Source: Saururus chinensis (lineage: Eukaryota; Streptophyta; Magnoliopsida; Piperales; Saururaceae). Taken from it: 64,000 nucleotides of DNA. Shown piece after piece: positions 26,310 to 40,100 of the stretch (positions are counted from its first letter, which is position 1; every line of letters starts with the position of its first letter). Under the pieces are notes generated by a model. It was not told where the DNA came from, searched no databases, and worked only from the letters and a program-made list of their open reading frames with translations. The DNA is taken from contig CP141140.1 in NCBI GenBank assembly GCA_035235625.1, forward strand, positions 20,170,685 to 20,234,684, read 5' to 3'. The position numbers and the translations under genes were made by a program.

Positions 26310-26713
26310 TGTATTTAAGGCTTATTTAGTGGCAATGTTTAGGTAAAGTCAAGTCCGTTTAGTCATCTCGCTGACTTTAATTAGTTGCTTAAAAAAGGTA
26401 AACAACTCTTTAAGCATTATTTCAAGTTGGAAATGGTAAATTGATAGACAACAAATTCATGCATACAATGGTCCTTACACATGTTTCGGGCCAGGACAGT
26501 GGCAGAGAAAACTGAAAAGATCGTTAATGCTAGGGCTTTCATGGTACTCGTTTTACCGTTCTACCATATGTACCGTACCGTTAAGAAGTTAAATGGTATG
26601 GTTAAATTTATTCGATGGGTAAATAAGAGAATAATTTTATCCGACCGTTATCTTAATGGAAGGTAATGAAAAAAGTTCTTCCATACCCGTTTGTCATATT
26701 TAAAAATTATATT

Positions 26714-26717
<4 letters not shown>

Positions 26718-26780
<63 letters not shown>
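26718..26780. repeat. (TA)n microsatellite, about 63 bp
   Basis: An uninterrupted TA dinucleotide run. Such runs are usually length-polymorphic. Confidence 0.97.
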
Positions 26781-26782
<2 letters not shown>

Positions 26783-27721
26783 GTTAGTCTTAAGTGGTTT
26801 AATTTCAAAAGAGATTGACTTATGATCTTTTAAAATAATCTTCATGTCATGATTCACCACGGTGATTTACTCAACGAAATATATCATTTAAATCCAAATA
26901 TTTATTGTATTTATTTAAGTACTTTCAACTATTTACTATAGTTGTTATAAGCCTCTACTCGAAAGATAATTTTCTCTTTCTAGCATTTTATATCCAACTC
27001 TATTTTTTTAATAAAAAAATATTTATTTATAATTTATATTCTCTTGAATTAACTTCACTTTGATGTTTCCCATTTGGTTAATTTATTTAATTTTTATGGT
27101 CTCATTAGGTCACAATTCATCTTTAATCATATGTGATAAAATCTTAACTAGCTACATAGACAATTTGTACAAAATATGTTTACAATTCTCAGGTTAATTT
27201 AGATTCAATTTTGATAACTCAAACACATGAGACTTTTTATGTTTTTAATAATTAAACTTGTGGAATGTTTGTTTGTGTAAGGAAATAATTTATGAGTTTG
27301 GAGTAGGATTGTTGAGTCAATTTTATTTTACTCTAGGGTAGACTCAAGTTCGCTCAAATCAAAGTTTGAACTTGGGCTAATAGAATGAAACTCTTGTTTG
27401 GCCTATCTCGATTAGCTTGGTTTGAGTGTTGATTGGCTTAACTTTGAATGAGTGGTATAAGTGGTTTATTTTGATATTTGGTATATGTTAGTTGGAATCA
27501 TGATTATGTTACAAATCATGTTTATATATGAAATTATAAAATTTAGAATGATTTAGTAATTAAAATAGGTTGGAATCAATAAGTTTTGAATGGCCAAATA
27601 GGTTTAAATGAAACTTTGAATATGTTTAAGTGAAACTTTATCTAAAATATGGGGAACTATTTTAAATTTTTTAGGTGATGATGTCATCATCTGATCAACT
27701 TGGGTTGACTTAACCCAGCCT

Positions 27722-28250
27722 AATGTTTTAAAAACTGGCCCGGCTATTGACCCATATTGGTCGTCGGGCCGGGTTAATTGGGTTCAACCGCTAGTCAACC
27801 TGGGTTGACCCGATTTCCCCATATATTAGAATAAATAGAAAGTTAGGTACAATATTCACACAAAATCATTGTAACTCAGTTGGTAAGAGTGTAAATGTTA
27901 TTTTTGGTTCGAATCCCGCTGTGGAGATTTTTTTGGGAGCAATGTAAAACAGATAAATATTAAATAAAATAAAAATGTGTATAAACAAACTTGTTGCAGC
28001 CTAGAGGGTTAGACTTGCTGATGGGCTCTCACAGAATGTGAGTTGGAAACTTGTCTCCAACATAAATTTTTTTCATGAGAGTATCAAACCGGTCTGACCC
28101 GGGCAGCGGGTTGGCAGTTCAATTGGTCTGGTCGTGTTGACCTGGTAGGGTTAACTTAACTAGTTAAAGTAGATGAACCTGTCAAATTTATCAACTGGGT
28201 CTAATTGAGCCCGGTCGGATTGGCCGGGCCAACTTGATTTTTAAAACATT
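27722..28250. mobile_element. Inverted-repeat element carrying a tRNA-like segment
   Basis: The left end AATGTTTTAAAAACTGGCCC pairs with the right end, whose reverse complement reads AATGTTTTAAAAATCAAGTTGGCCC; the ends match with one small gap. The flanks are rich in GGCCCGG, GGGTTGACC and GACCCGG words, also in inverted arrangement. No perfect target duplication was seen, though GCCTA occurs on both sides with a shift. Its family is uncertain; a Mutator-like or other TIR MITE is possible. Confidence 0.55.
27867..27927 (+). other. tRNA-derived (SINE-like) segment with A and B boxes
   Basis: GTAACTCAGTTGGTAAGAG resembles a tRNA box A, and GGTTCGAATCCC, about 20 bases further, is a near-perfect box B (T-loop). 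The spacing fits a pol III internal promoter. The acceptor arms do not pair as in a working tRNA and no anticodon stem was recognised, so this is more likely a SINE head or captured tRNA fragment than a gene. Confidence 0.55.
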
Positions 28251-28850
28251 GGCCTAACCACTAATTTGGGTCAGGCTCCCTGGTTGGGTTTTAAAATACT
28301 ACGTAAAAAAACACTAATAGATAATGAGCATCACTACATGTGGTCTCATTTTTGCTTTTAATACACATTTAAATATAGATGGCTGTGAGAAGACAATTAT
28401 TATTCTTACATTGGGATTCTTCTCAAACATGCACCAGATGAATGTCTTGAAGTTGGACTCATATAATAGAAAATAATTACTAAAAAATAAGTAGTTTCTA
28501 TATATATATATGCCTAATGTATATATCCATTTATGTTTCATGTTTAATATTTATAATTTATTTGCAACAACTATAAATAAGAGTAGTAATGATGATAATT
28601 TTTTACCTTAGTAATATTTAATTAAATAAATAAAAAATAATTATTTTAACTTTTTTAGCACATTTTAAAAATTGTAATGGATAATGATTATTTGATTAAC
28701 AGGCTATTTATTAGTGGCAGGTACGGTTATGAAAATACCTATATAGTTTACTTAATGGAATAATTATGAATAAATATTTTAAAAATAATTATAATAGTGG
28801 AATAGGTTATACTATAACCGTATCGTTCCATTGGCAACCCTAGTTAAAAC

Positions 28851-31800
28851 ACCCCCTCCTTTTTATCAAATACCATCTTTCTTCCCTTTGGCCCATCTCC
28901 GGGGCCAAAAATGGCGCAAAAAAGTCCTCATGTCGAAAGAGTTGTTGGGCTAGGCCTTAATTAGCCCATCATTCACAAGTTACAAACATGACGAATGCTA
29001 ATCCTATGCTGGTGGCCACAGGTTGAAATTCGCCAGAGTAGAAAAACCCAGTAAGCAAGTCACCATCTAGATGCAGTGCCCATTTGCCGCTACGAATGTA
29101 ACTTTGCACAGTAAAGTTTGTCTTTGTACGTCAACTTAATTTTGATTAAATTGGATGTTGACGTGCCCAGCATTCTTTTCCGTCCATTTTAATTAAAGGA
29201 GGAAATGAAGTAGGTGGCGACATTTCCCCCTCGTTTCAGGCCCATTCAAAAAGCAAGAAAGCGATATATGTGCCTTGTATAAGTAGGAGGAGTTTTAGAT
29301 GCAATTGTTGTTAATGATGTCACTACATTGACCAGGCAACTAACTTTTATGACAGTATAGAACGCGACAACACAATTAGAGGGAGTAAAAGCGCATCCAA
29401 ATAGTGACTCAACTAGTTTACCTCAATTAGGTTTTTTTAACATAAATCTTAAATTTCCATATGACAATTAAGTTCATTAGAGTTTTCTTCTATCATCCTT
29501 ATATTTCAGCTTGCTGACTACTCAAAGTTAGGCCACATTGTCTCATGAAAGTTTAACAATCAGATCCACGGCATTAGCTACTTTAGTAGATGTACTGATG
29601 TCCTTACTCAGTAATTGTGTTAGAATTATTTATTATAAATGATTAGATGTTAATCTTAATCCGGGCTAGAGGATTTCGAGCCATTATAAGAAAAGTACAC
29701 CTATATGCACCCCAACAATCCCTTTTAGTACCATGCTTTACTCATATATTCATCAAGGGGATTTATAGGGTTATTGGCTAAGCGATTACTAGGGTGTATA
29801 TAGGCGCATTCTTACAAGAATTTGGCTTGCTTAATTACATTATTGATACTTAAACAACAGTAGCATAATGAAGCCATGAAGTATCCTCTAATACCCAACA
29901 ATTCCTGTACGTGAACCTTGCCTTCTCTTCATCTCTGTTCAGCACCATTGTCCTAATTAGCCGTATCTTGGGTATGTCAAAATCTGATTGATTTCCTTGT
30001 GCACAAAAGTAAACAAAGACAACCAAGTGAAAAAACAGGATTGATTCCTCTATCCTGCACGCACTAGAAGGCCTCAAAGCCACGGTTACTACTATTTTTT
30101 TTTGCCTTGACATGAACTAAGCCAGTTGGCAAAGGAGCTAGGGAACGCGGCCGCTCTCAATGGCATATGACCCCAATTGACACAAGCCATTGAGAGAGAT
30201 TTCTGTCTCAACTCTCGACAACTTGTAATAAAACTGGATCGGCCCACGCCTCAAAATTGGAAATTTCCTCATGAGTAGTGGTGCCCCATCTCCTTTGATT
30301 TCCCCAAAGGCCGCAGCGCTCACATGGTCCAATCTATTGGATGCAACATTTTTGTGGGCACCACCCCAAGGCAAAGAATTGACACTCAAGAGTGTGACTT
30401 GAGAATACCTACCTCTTGGGGTCACCTCTTGTGAGCCCACGCCAGATTCTCCTTCGCTTGTCCCATCTTATACTGCTGGTGATGAAGACATATAACTACT
30501 TCTCTTCCCAAAGATTCTAATGACAGCTTTTTCTTCACACTTTTTTTTGGTGGAATAAAAAAAAAAGCTTTTTCCACTTCCAAGGATTCCTCCTAGAAAA
30601 CCACCATATTGGATTCTCCTAAGAGCTTGCAGAGTCTGGAGTGCCTCCCTCAACTTTTCTCTTCTGTTGTGATTGGAGGACAAAAAGAGATGCCCACTTC
30701 GTTGTTTTACCATATTTATATGTGCAACACTTGGAACTATGGACCTAATGAAAGCTGATAGCTGTCACCTTTTTTGGAAGCAAAATAGGGTGATAAGAAT
30801 CCAATATCTTATTAGAAGTTCCTATAGATTGTGTTGAGAGATAGATAATATAGGATTTAAAAAAAAGAATTGGGATTTTCACCTTTATAAAGTCTGTGTA
30901 TGTGTAATTATTCACCTACCTTCCCATAAATCTATTAACCTAAAGGTTTCCCTCATCAATGGAGAGATATCATTCAGTCTAGTGGGTCATTTGAAATTTA
31001 TACTTCGATGGTCTAATTGGTGAAAATGATTGTGGCAACAAATGGTAAAAAGGGTCATATAAACTGTGACTCCATTATGCATCAAACAACAGGTGTGCTT
31101 TTTCTTTTCTTCCTTTCTGCTGTAGGAAATGTTAGGTTATAATACTCGAGCTTTGTTTTATGAAAACAACTGTATTTCTCATACAAGGAGAAACCAGTTA
31201 GATAGAAACCAGTTAGATGATACTGTATCACGAGATGGTAAAAAAGATATTGAAAGAATAGAGGCGTTTCACTTGGAAATCAAACAATTATGTCTCCTTG
31301 TCTAAACCTTATCGAGTTTGCTTTCAATCCTTTTCATTTAGTAGAAAAACAATTTCACGGGTCAATTTGGGTGATTAAAGAAAAAGCAAAAGAAAATTAA
31401 GGAAGTGGACATAAATAAACCTTGATATATGTTCAAAAATTATTAGGGCGAGACAAGTGGACAACTTTCGTTTTCAAGTCTAGTTTTTAGTGGCTTGATT
31501 CCAATGTCTTAAAAACACCTTATTTCTTCCAATTTCTTAAAAACACCTGTAAGGCAGCTAGCAAATCAGTGCCATGTGCAAGTTCTTATGTGTACATGCA
31601 TGGTAAGGCAGGTAAATTCTTAATAATACCTGCAAGGCAATCGATAAATTAGTGTGTACATGTTTTGTTCGACACTTGTTAGGATTCTAACTTTTAGATA
31701 AAAATGCCACTCTCCTCCATCCTTCTCTTATTTTTTTCTTTCTAGTAAACCTAAAAGTTCCAACGACTATCAACACCTAAGAAAAACCCCTGCTTAAACA

Positions 31801-33306
31801 TTTATCTCCTTCCAGCCATTTCCTTTCTAAAAATATGGAATAAGGGGCAGGCTCAAGGTTGAAGAGTGGTCGGCCATCAGCGAAAGTTATAGTGGGAGAG
31901 GTTGGCACACATCAAAATCTAAACTTTAACAGATCTACACTATAAACATGTATAACTAAAACAAATTAGTAATAAACATGCAACTTAAAATAATTAATCA
32001 AAGAAAGATAATCAAAATATGAGTGATGACGAACTGACCTAGGCCAAACTAGCCCTAACACGCCCTCCTCACACAGATCCAGCACACCAATGGATAGATC
32101 TAAGCATATAAAGTGTTAGAGAGAGTTACCTATGTGTTGATCCCTCTACACCTTGCTTGGATGAAGAAAACGTTGTAAGATCTCAGCCCAATCAATCCTC
32201 AAAGCGAATCAACGATGAAGGAGAGTCCTCTACTTCTTTTCAGCCTGCCTACAAAGCCTTGGCTAGGGAAGAGAAGGAGCGGCCAACAACTTCTCCAATG
32301 GAGAAGCAAAACACCAAGAGGAGGGGGGCGGCCTTGAGAGAGAGAGAGAGAGGAGCCTTCAATTGAAATTCTAGATCCACAATAAGGGGGGGGACATCCC
32401 ATTTAATTGGGAATGGGAATAAGAGAGAATATTCTCTCTTGTTCTCTCCCTCTATTCAATTCCCTTACTTTCCAAATATAGAACGGGCCTTATTTGGGCT
32501 TTGATTAAATTGGTCCTGCAAGTTAGAATTCTTCCGGTTTCTAATAGAGGTTCAAACACAACGGGCATAGGCTTTGTCACACAGAGCCAGCGGAGGCCTG
32601 GACCCCTGCACATGGCCAAGCCTGCGACACAGTTGACCCCTTGCTAATTACAAGTCTCATACTCGATACCTAATTCGTGCGACTGGGCCCCACAATGTGT
32701 AAATGCACACATAGATGTATGTCTAGTGTACGTGTGTGACATGTGTGGGTCTTATTTGAATTATGTGTAACGGGGGAACATGTGGTGTTGGCGCGTCGGC
32801 CCCCACCACCCTTGGACCTCGTGACATGTACTAGTTCACCCAGACTGTGACACGTTGGACCAAACCGGGCCTGAGCCCATACCATGGTCCAACAGAGGTT
32901 GTGGTGGGAGATTTCATGGTTGTGGTAGAAGGCGATAAAAGAGGTGAGCTGCTTGCACTACTTGCAGGGGACATCCTCAAGAAGTTGCCATGTGTGTATG
33001 TTCTTTCAATTTATTCATTTTTTATATATTGTTTAGATTGATGTAAAGATTGTGAAATGAGCCATGAGATTAATTAAATTCATCATATGTGTCAAAATAA
33101 ATAAACATATAAATAAGATGAAAAGGTGTTTGGACCAATGGATGACTTTTTTTCAAGTTTAGGACATTTATACTTGTATACACTATGTATTTACCTTACA
33201 TCTTACCTTCTTTTCATGGATTTTGTACTATCATTTTGCTTCTAATAAAAGTTGAATATGGTATATAATTTATGTCACTGATTCCATGTTGTTGACTACA
33301 AATAAT
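28851..33306. other. Intergenic DNA, no confident gene
   Basis: Mostly AT-rich. Three neighbouring minus-strand ORFs at 30468-30713, 30138-30440 and 29850-30113 stand out but match no family I recognise. Around 31850-32680 the minus strand resembles a leader or LTR-like non-coding sequence (short GA-rich tract at 32336-32352, many small ORFs), without definable ends. Confidence 0.4.
29850..30713 (-). other. Unassigned minus-strand ORF cluster, possible gene relic
   Basis: Three open segments of 81, 100 and 87 codons follow each other on the minus strand with short gaps. The middle one (…GRYSQVTLLSVNSLPWGG…, …MRKFPILRRGPIQFYYKL…) has protein-like composition, and this local stretch is less AT-rich than its surroundings. 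I recognise no domain and could not see clear splice sites linking the segments. It may be a decayed gene or chance. Confidence 0.2.
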
Positions 33307-33502
33307 TTGGATGTAAAATGATATTCCCACACCCTCTTTCTCTACATCATAGGCCTTACACCACCTCTAAATTTTTGATTGAATAAGGAAGGTGGATCCC
33401 AGGTCCTACTTAACAATATGAGAATCACTTTTCCCTATCCAATCATAAGTAGTGTAAGACCTATGATATAGAGAAATAGAACGTAGAAATATCACTATCC
33501 AA
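33307..33502. mobile_element. Fold-back MITE with long inverted repeats
   Basis: Two arms of roughly 50-60 bp are imperfect inverted repeats. The left arm contains TCTCTACATCATAGGCCTTA and the right arm, reverse-complemented, TCTCTATATCATAGGTCTTA; outward, both continue through GATATT to TTGGAT. The total is about 196 bp with a short loop and no coding capacity. The superfamily is not clear, because no exact target duplication was seen. Confidence 0.7.
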
Positions 33503-36500
33503 TTAGGATAAGACATATGATGATGATAATTTAGTCACTTGGGACATATTTTACTACTTTGATTTGAGAATAATGATACATTTTGTCTCTTTATTTTGAC
33601 ACTTATGGTAAATTTTGTTATGAACTGCCAACACATTTTACTATGAACCACCCTAGGGATCCGATATGTGGGTACATTGCCCACTTGGCCATCAAAATAA
33701 GGATTTGCTATTACTAAAAAGTTAATATTTATTGTAACACTTAAAAATTTAAAATAAAATTGTATCTACAGACAAGACACATATATGATGATGGAGGTAT
33801 TGTCTAAACCTAGGGTATCTGTTGACTTGTCGACAAAGGCGTTGATGAAACTTGAGTAGGTTAATATGGTTACATGGAAACCCATGATTTTATTCCTTCT
33901 AAACTCGACGTTGTACTTGGCTAGAGGCATCTATTGGTTCAAGAAACCCCTCCAAAGGCCTAAAGAGAAGATTTCAAGGGTCAATGGTTATTAGAAAGGA
34001 GATCAAAGAGGAAGATCACTAGAAGGGTAGATCTTGCAGGTAGGGCTAGTCCTCAGACAAATAGCTAACAAATAAGTCCTGTTTGCACTTATTAATAATT
34101 TGCTTATTGGCATTTTGCCTATAGGCAAAGCCTTTTATTTGGCAGGTACGACCATTGGCCACAAACATAGCCTTTTAGAAAGATGAGGTGGTTGGAGAGA
34201 ACAAAAGAAGCGACTATCACTAAGTGGGAAATACATGTATTTCATGTAATCATATATTAAAGGGAAAACATGTATTTTGTGAAATATTTAGCTATTCATA
34301 TATGCATGATACAAGAGGGTGCATGATTTTTCTAATTCATACATATCAAGAAAAATTCTTAACATGTAAAACATGAGACATTTATTTAATGCCAGTACGA
34401 ACATGCTCAGACATACAAGCATAATAATTATAAACCTCCTACTCTTATATGGACATGAAAGACATCATATTTACTAATATCAAATCATCAAGAATACATG
34501 ATCATGGAATAAAACAAGCATATTTACACTATTTTTCCTTACTAATATTTAAAAATGTAGCCTTAAAAAATAAATCTTAACATAGACTTCCAAAATTACC
34601 AACATTTTTATTTAGAACTCTTAAAATATTAATAAGTCTATATAAAATTTTCTACCTTGAAAATAAGGTCATATGAATAGTAGAAAAATAATAGAACTCA
34701 TAGAAGTAATTTGGTCTTTCAACCTACCCAAAGGCTTCTGAAAATTCCCAAAAAATTACATAACACACATCTAATTATGAACGCCTATAGTTAAAATTTC
34801 ATGATTTTGAGACATGTATAGAGTGACTTATAGATTTTCCACTATCTAGATAAGAATATCATACAAATTAAAAATTCACAAAAAATACAAAAAATAGAAA
34901 AACTTTGAAGTCGTACTAGTAAGCAATTAAATCTTATTCTCACATCATGTAATCCTTAATGGTGTTAGTGAGCACTCATAAAAGTCTAAATTCATCAGTC
35001 AGTTTCCTTATCTCCAAATTCTGAATCAGGCTCAATCTCCGCACACTCGAATCCTACTAAAATCAAAGAAATATTTCTAACCAATGCTTTGTAATACTAA
35101 ATAATTTAAAATGAGAGAGAAATCTAATATGAAGGAATTTATGGGAGATATTTGAACTAATATTGATTGAATTTGAAAGAAAGAATGAAGGAAATCGGGT
35201 AGAACTTGAAGAGAGAGAGAGAGAGAGAGCGGGAGAGGGAGAGGGAGAGGGAGAGGGAGGGATGTGTGGGAAGGGAGTGGGGAGTTTTTTTGTTTATTTT
35301 AAGGTATTTTCATAAAAAATCTCCTCTAACCAATAGTGTGACTAAGTCAAAGGAGTTTTGATTGTGTAAACTTAGGGGTTATTTTTTTAGTCAAAGATCT
35401 AGTGGTTAGAAGGTTGAGAGACTAGGTCAAATAATTTTAAAAGAAATTATGTGCAACCACCTATTGGTACCAATAGAGAGAAAATTGGGTGCCAATTTAT
35501 GATGGGTTGGGCTATAGGTCTTGCACAAAATTCATGTAGGCTTAAAGAGTAATATACCCCTAACTTCAAATAGTTGTATCTCAGCCATCCAAAGTGTGTT
35601 TTAAGGTGTTCTTAAGTGCGCTCTCTTCATCTTCAAGTTTACTTTATAATTTAATAGGTCTTAAGTCAAAACTGTATGTCTAGTAAGAGATATACTTTTT
35701 ATAAGTAACTAGGGTCAGAAACCCTAAAGTTGACAGGTCGGATCTAGTAATGTTTAAAGGTTCAACTAAATCTCTAGTTCAAAAAATGAGCACACACACG
35801 CTAAAATAGATCAAACATGAAATCAAAAACATTTCCCTAGGTTTAGAGAATAAAGTTGTTGATTGAACCCATTCAGACAATCCCGAGCCCATAATGTGAC
35901 AAAACATTATGAAGTAAACTTTCGAAGTAAGAAAATGTTTAAAAAATCTTTTGAAAAACTCTAGTTACTACACAGGGTGTTACAACCTCCTTATAATACC
36001 TTTTTATCTGTATATGCACTATAAAACCCACATAAGAGTAGGTGTCTCTATCGGGTATTTCTGCAAATATTAGGGTTGCATTCCCCGCATGGCTCACATG
36101 TGAGGATATTGAGGTGGCAAGGATAGTGAACTCCATCGTAGAAATAAAGAACAAATATATGTGTGGGTGTAGTAGATCATTGAGTACCTAGAGTGGAATC
36201 ATGTTAAGACTTAGTTGTACATTCACTACCGATGTTTCTGCATTTCCATAATACCCATCAAGCACTTGGCATTTGACCTGGCACCTGACAAATGGACAAG
36301 GGGCATGCTCAGTTCACACGTCCTAAGAAATATGTCTTCATATGCTTCTCTTGAACAACAACTAGAACCTTAGCCAAGAGTATCGATAAGAAACCATCAC
36401 TACAACAAATATCAGTAAGATCCCCAAATCTTAGCCCCATCGCGGTAGAAGGACAAACACAAGTAGTCAACCTGCATGATTTGGAGGAACCATCATGGTG

Positions 36501-37100
36501 GTCGTTGTCAACCTACGCGATTTGAAGGAACCATCATGTGAAGAAATGAACAATGTGAAAGTTGAAATGAGAAGCACCATGGATGACAATTGTTCAAGCC
36601 CAACACTTGAATATAACCTGACTTCCACCAACAATTCTAAGAGGCCGTCAGAAGTGCAACCCTATTTATAAGGAAGAGGTTATGGTGGAAGGAACCCGAA
36701 TGAAGAAAAAACTTGATCGGTAGAAGAAAAAGTTCTTTCTTTTTTGTTGGGGATGTAGATGCTTTGGCACAGAAAAATATTCTTGCCTTTTTCCTTGCCT
36801 TGGCACTTAGTCGTGAGCTCTTCTTGGCATGTGGGCACATAGTATAAATATCTCCCCAATTTCTCTATGAAGACAAAGAGGGGTGTTGGATCCATGGTAT
36901 GATCTCTATTAATTTGCTTTGGTTGTTTGGATTCAACGTTCCTTGAAGAACTATTTCCACATCAGAGTTGGTTCCATTATTTTGATCTGTAGCTACCATG
37001 TGAGGGCATCCCCTTTGAGGTGGAAAGACGCCAATAAGAATTGATGCTGAGGATGGGTTCTACAGTAAAGCTAAATTGTGGGGTTATTGTCACTGGAGTA
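33503..37100. other. Intergenic DNA, no recognised gene
   Basis: AT-rich, with only short ORFs lacking family resemblance. It includes a purine microsatellite at about 35211-35262. The sequence leading into the tandem duplication (36200-37100) shows no clear element boundary. Confidence 0.4.
35211..35262. repeat. GA / GGGAGA microsatellite
   Basis: A (GA)n run followed by (GGGAGA)n repeats on the + strand. Confidence 0.9.
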
Positions 37101-40100
37101 CTCAAGGAATTGGATGCATGTAATAGATGGCTGCATAACTGTCATGGTGTAACTAAAGTTAGCCTCGCCATCATCATAAAGGGCATGATGATGTCAGGGC
37201 AAGAACACCTCAAAATCCTTCCCAATTTCTTCATAGACACTTTGTTGAACATGTGGTGGGTCACATCCTCTAGCAATAAGAGGGAGCCCTCAGGCATCAT
37301 GGCTAAGCCGCAGGGGTAGGTGGTCGGGCAAAGGGGGTGGCTGAGTACTAGTTGACTAGTAGGGCTGGTTGCACTGGCCCGTGTCCGAATGGTTTTCAAC
37401 AGATGAGGGTTATGGCTAGTTGAGCAAGCCTATCTTAGAATGAGGCAAAATCGAATTTCCCCCATGAGAATTGTTCATCTTAGACCTCTTGGTCTCCATT
37501 TTGTGACCAGCCTCCTCTCCTCGTAGCTAGTAAAAGATAACCAACTATGTTTATTTGGTAGCAATTGACACATCCAACATTCAACTTTGTGTGGTCATGA
37601 CTTCCATTTGAGATCAGGTGAGGGCAGCCAAAATTTTCTCCAAGGTGTTAGAGACTATCTGCTCACATTGTGGTAGTTTGTCTGTAGTTTGCTCAAGTGG
37701 CGGAGACATGATCATGGTTGAAAGATCAAGTATGGGCTCTGGTGATATATCCCTTGACATTGGAGAAATAAAGTAAGGTTGGATGAAATTGGGATTTGAG
37801 GAAGGAGAATAAAAGGGAGGGGATTAGGATAAAAAGGGAGAGGCATTTGAGGCGAACCAGATGAGGGAATGGCCAGAAGAGGTCAAAGGTTAGAGGAGCC
37901 ATGTACGAGAAGAGGGGAGAAGAAAAGATCAATTCTTCATTAACTTCCTAATTAGGGTGAACGGCCTTATAAATAGTAACATGATGTTCGATTACTTGAA
38001 CCATGTGATCGATCATTCAATCTACTAGACTTGACTGCTAAGGGATCAATCGACCATTATAACTGAGTGATCAATCATTCAAGTTACAAGAATCTACAAA
38101 CTAGCCTATTGATTAATTGATTTAACTAGGAAATCAATTGTTATAAGTTATGAAATAAATAAATTAACAAATAAAAAACAACATTGGAACACAACAATCC
38201 CAATTGGGGAGGATTTACCCTCTCTCTATCTAAAAAGTAGTTTGCCCTTTTTTCTAATTTATTAATAGAAGAGAAGAAACAATATTATGATTATTATAAA
38301 TAATTATTGTCAAGAGGCACCATTTCCTACCATATGTCATTCAACTTTTAAATTGTTGAGATGGATATCTCCTTGATAAATAGTTGAGTAAGATCTTTAT
38401 AGGACCCAAGATAAGAGTTGAACTTGTCAAAATTTTTATCATCATTAATTAATCTTATTGCATTATATTTTCTTAAAAAGTAAAAAAAATTAAACAAAAA
38501 ATTTCTCTCCAACATTATCATAGGGCTTTTCAATAATATTTTATATAATAAAATTGATTATTGATAATTGCTTATTCTTTGTAGTTGAAATCTGTATCCT
38601 TGCCTTCTTTCTTCAAAACTTTCTCTTCCTAAGTAGTGTTTGAATGGTTCATTTCTATGTCTATACAACCTCGAATAATTTCATCTCAAACTATTGCCAA
38701 TGGATAACATCCTAACTTCATTTTATTGTATTCTCTATGCTTTAATTATGTTGTAGGTTTTAGCACACATGAATTACATCGCATTAAGCATGTAAATCAC
38801 ATGTAAATACTAACTATTAGATTAATAAACCAATTCAATAAAAATAATCTAATAATATCATAAATATCAATTACTTATTTGAGTATAACAATATTATAAA
38901 CCCTAGACTTCGTACACAGATTGAAGTAAAAAATCAAATCACACAAGCTCACAAAGATTTTATCTAGAAAACCCTATTCGAGAAAAACCACGGGAACCCA
39001 ATCCAGACAAAGATTTATCTATGAAAAATCAATTTACAATGTTTAACTTTCCATGAATTCCACTAAAGTCTATGAAGAAACTTGCAAAATTGTCCATGTT
39101 TCCATGCCCCTACCACTCTTTCTAACTTTTAAGCTTTCTTCATTTGTATTTCAACAACTCCTCAAAAGATTTTACCATAGAAGAAACAAATCCAATTATT
39201 TTCTAACAACTAGATCAAGTACTAGGGTTTTGAAGTAGAAAACTTTAGGGTTTATACTTAAACTCTCATCAATTTTAGGAAGTCAATCCTTATATTAAAA
39301 AACTCAACTATATTCAAAGAAAAATAAATAACATGATAATTCAATTCTGAATTAAGAGTTTTCTAAATGAACTTTGAATCAAAATTGATTTAAAACTCTT
39401 TCTAATGAAACCTGACTCCAATGGACTTCTTTTCGACTTTCTTCTATTTAAAACTGACATATGAATATATATTAATAGATTATTTGTCAGTTGTATGAGT
39501 TTGAATTGAAATAGAATCATATCAAATCAATCTTTTTATTTTTCTGACAATTGAACTTGCACATTCCTTTGAGGTTAAATATTCTCATAGTTTCAATTGC
39601 AACTTCGACTTTGAAATTGAACAACAACAAAAAATTATTTTGAATGCATCTTTGACCACCAAAGTTCTATAATTATTCAAACTCAAAGTCAAATGTTTGA
39701 GCTGTGCAAGATTAATATTCAAATACATAAAAATTTGGAATTAAAACTCAAACTCTTCAACTCAATTATGATTTTGTTTTTAATTGATGCCAAACAACTA
39801 ATAGTAAATCTTGTAACTTAATTTATAGTTGAATTGAATATCACATGCTTATTTTACCAAATCCACATGTAGCTTGAATTAGTAGGATCTTCACTTGAAC
39901 TTTTTACCGTAAAAAACTTCAACTATGCAAGTCTCATATTTTATTCTTTAAGCAACCTTAATTTGATAATTGTATATAGATATGCTACATCATTTGAAAT
40001 TTATTTACAATGTCTTTGTTGTGGAATTTTCCTATTATATATTTTTAACTTTGAATAGATCATTGCTTCACTTATCGACCATAGCATGTCAACCATTTTT

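Larger units (their letters stand above)
24167..26530. other. Intergenic DNA with several MITEs
   Basis: Downstream of the Ole e 1-like gene; its first part presumably holds the 3' UTR. Apart from three Stowaway-like MITEs listed separately, nothing was recognised; ORFs are short and AT-driven. Confidence 0.45.
26531..28842. mobile_element. Probable non-autonomous hAT-like element, nested
   Basis: The left end reads TAGGGCTTTCATGGTAC and the right end, reverse-complemented, TAGGGTTGCCAATGGAACG, an imperfect terminal inverted repeat of a hAT style seen in plants (TAGGG-T-CAA-GG followed by GGTAC/GGT-rich DNA). The flanking 8-mers, GTTAATGC (26523-26530) and GTTAAAAC (28843-28850), agree at 6 of 8 positions. 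No transposase is encoded. It contains an AT microsatellite and a second inverted-repeat element. The pairing of these two ends is an inference; they could belong to two separate insertions. Confidence 0.45.

Noticed and set aside
27867-27927. Functional tRNA gene
   Set aside because: The A and B boxes are good, but the acceptor and anticodon stems do not form, and the segment sits inside an inverted-repeat element.
32157-32366. 69-codon plus-strand ORF (MDEENVVRSQ…)
   Set aside because: It has low complexity with a GA-repeat tail, no family resemblance, and lies in a region that looks like a non-coding leader or LTR on the opposite strand.
37041-37319. ORFs shared by both copies of the tandem duplication (37041-37399 and 40469-40758)
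   Set aside because: Their sharing only reflects the DNA duplication; no domain was recognised and the frames are short.
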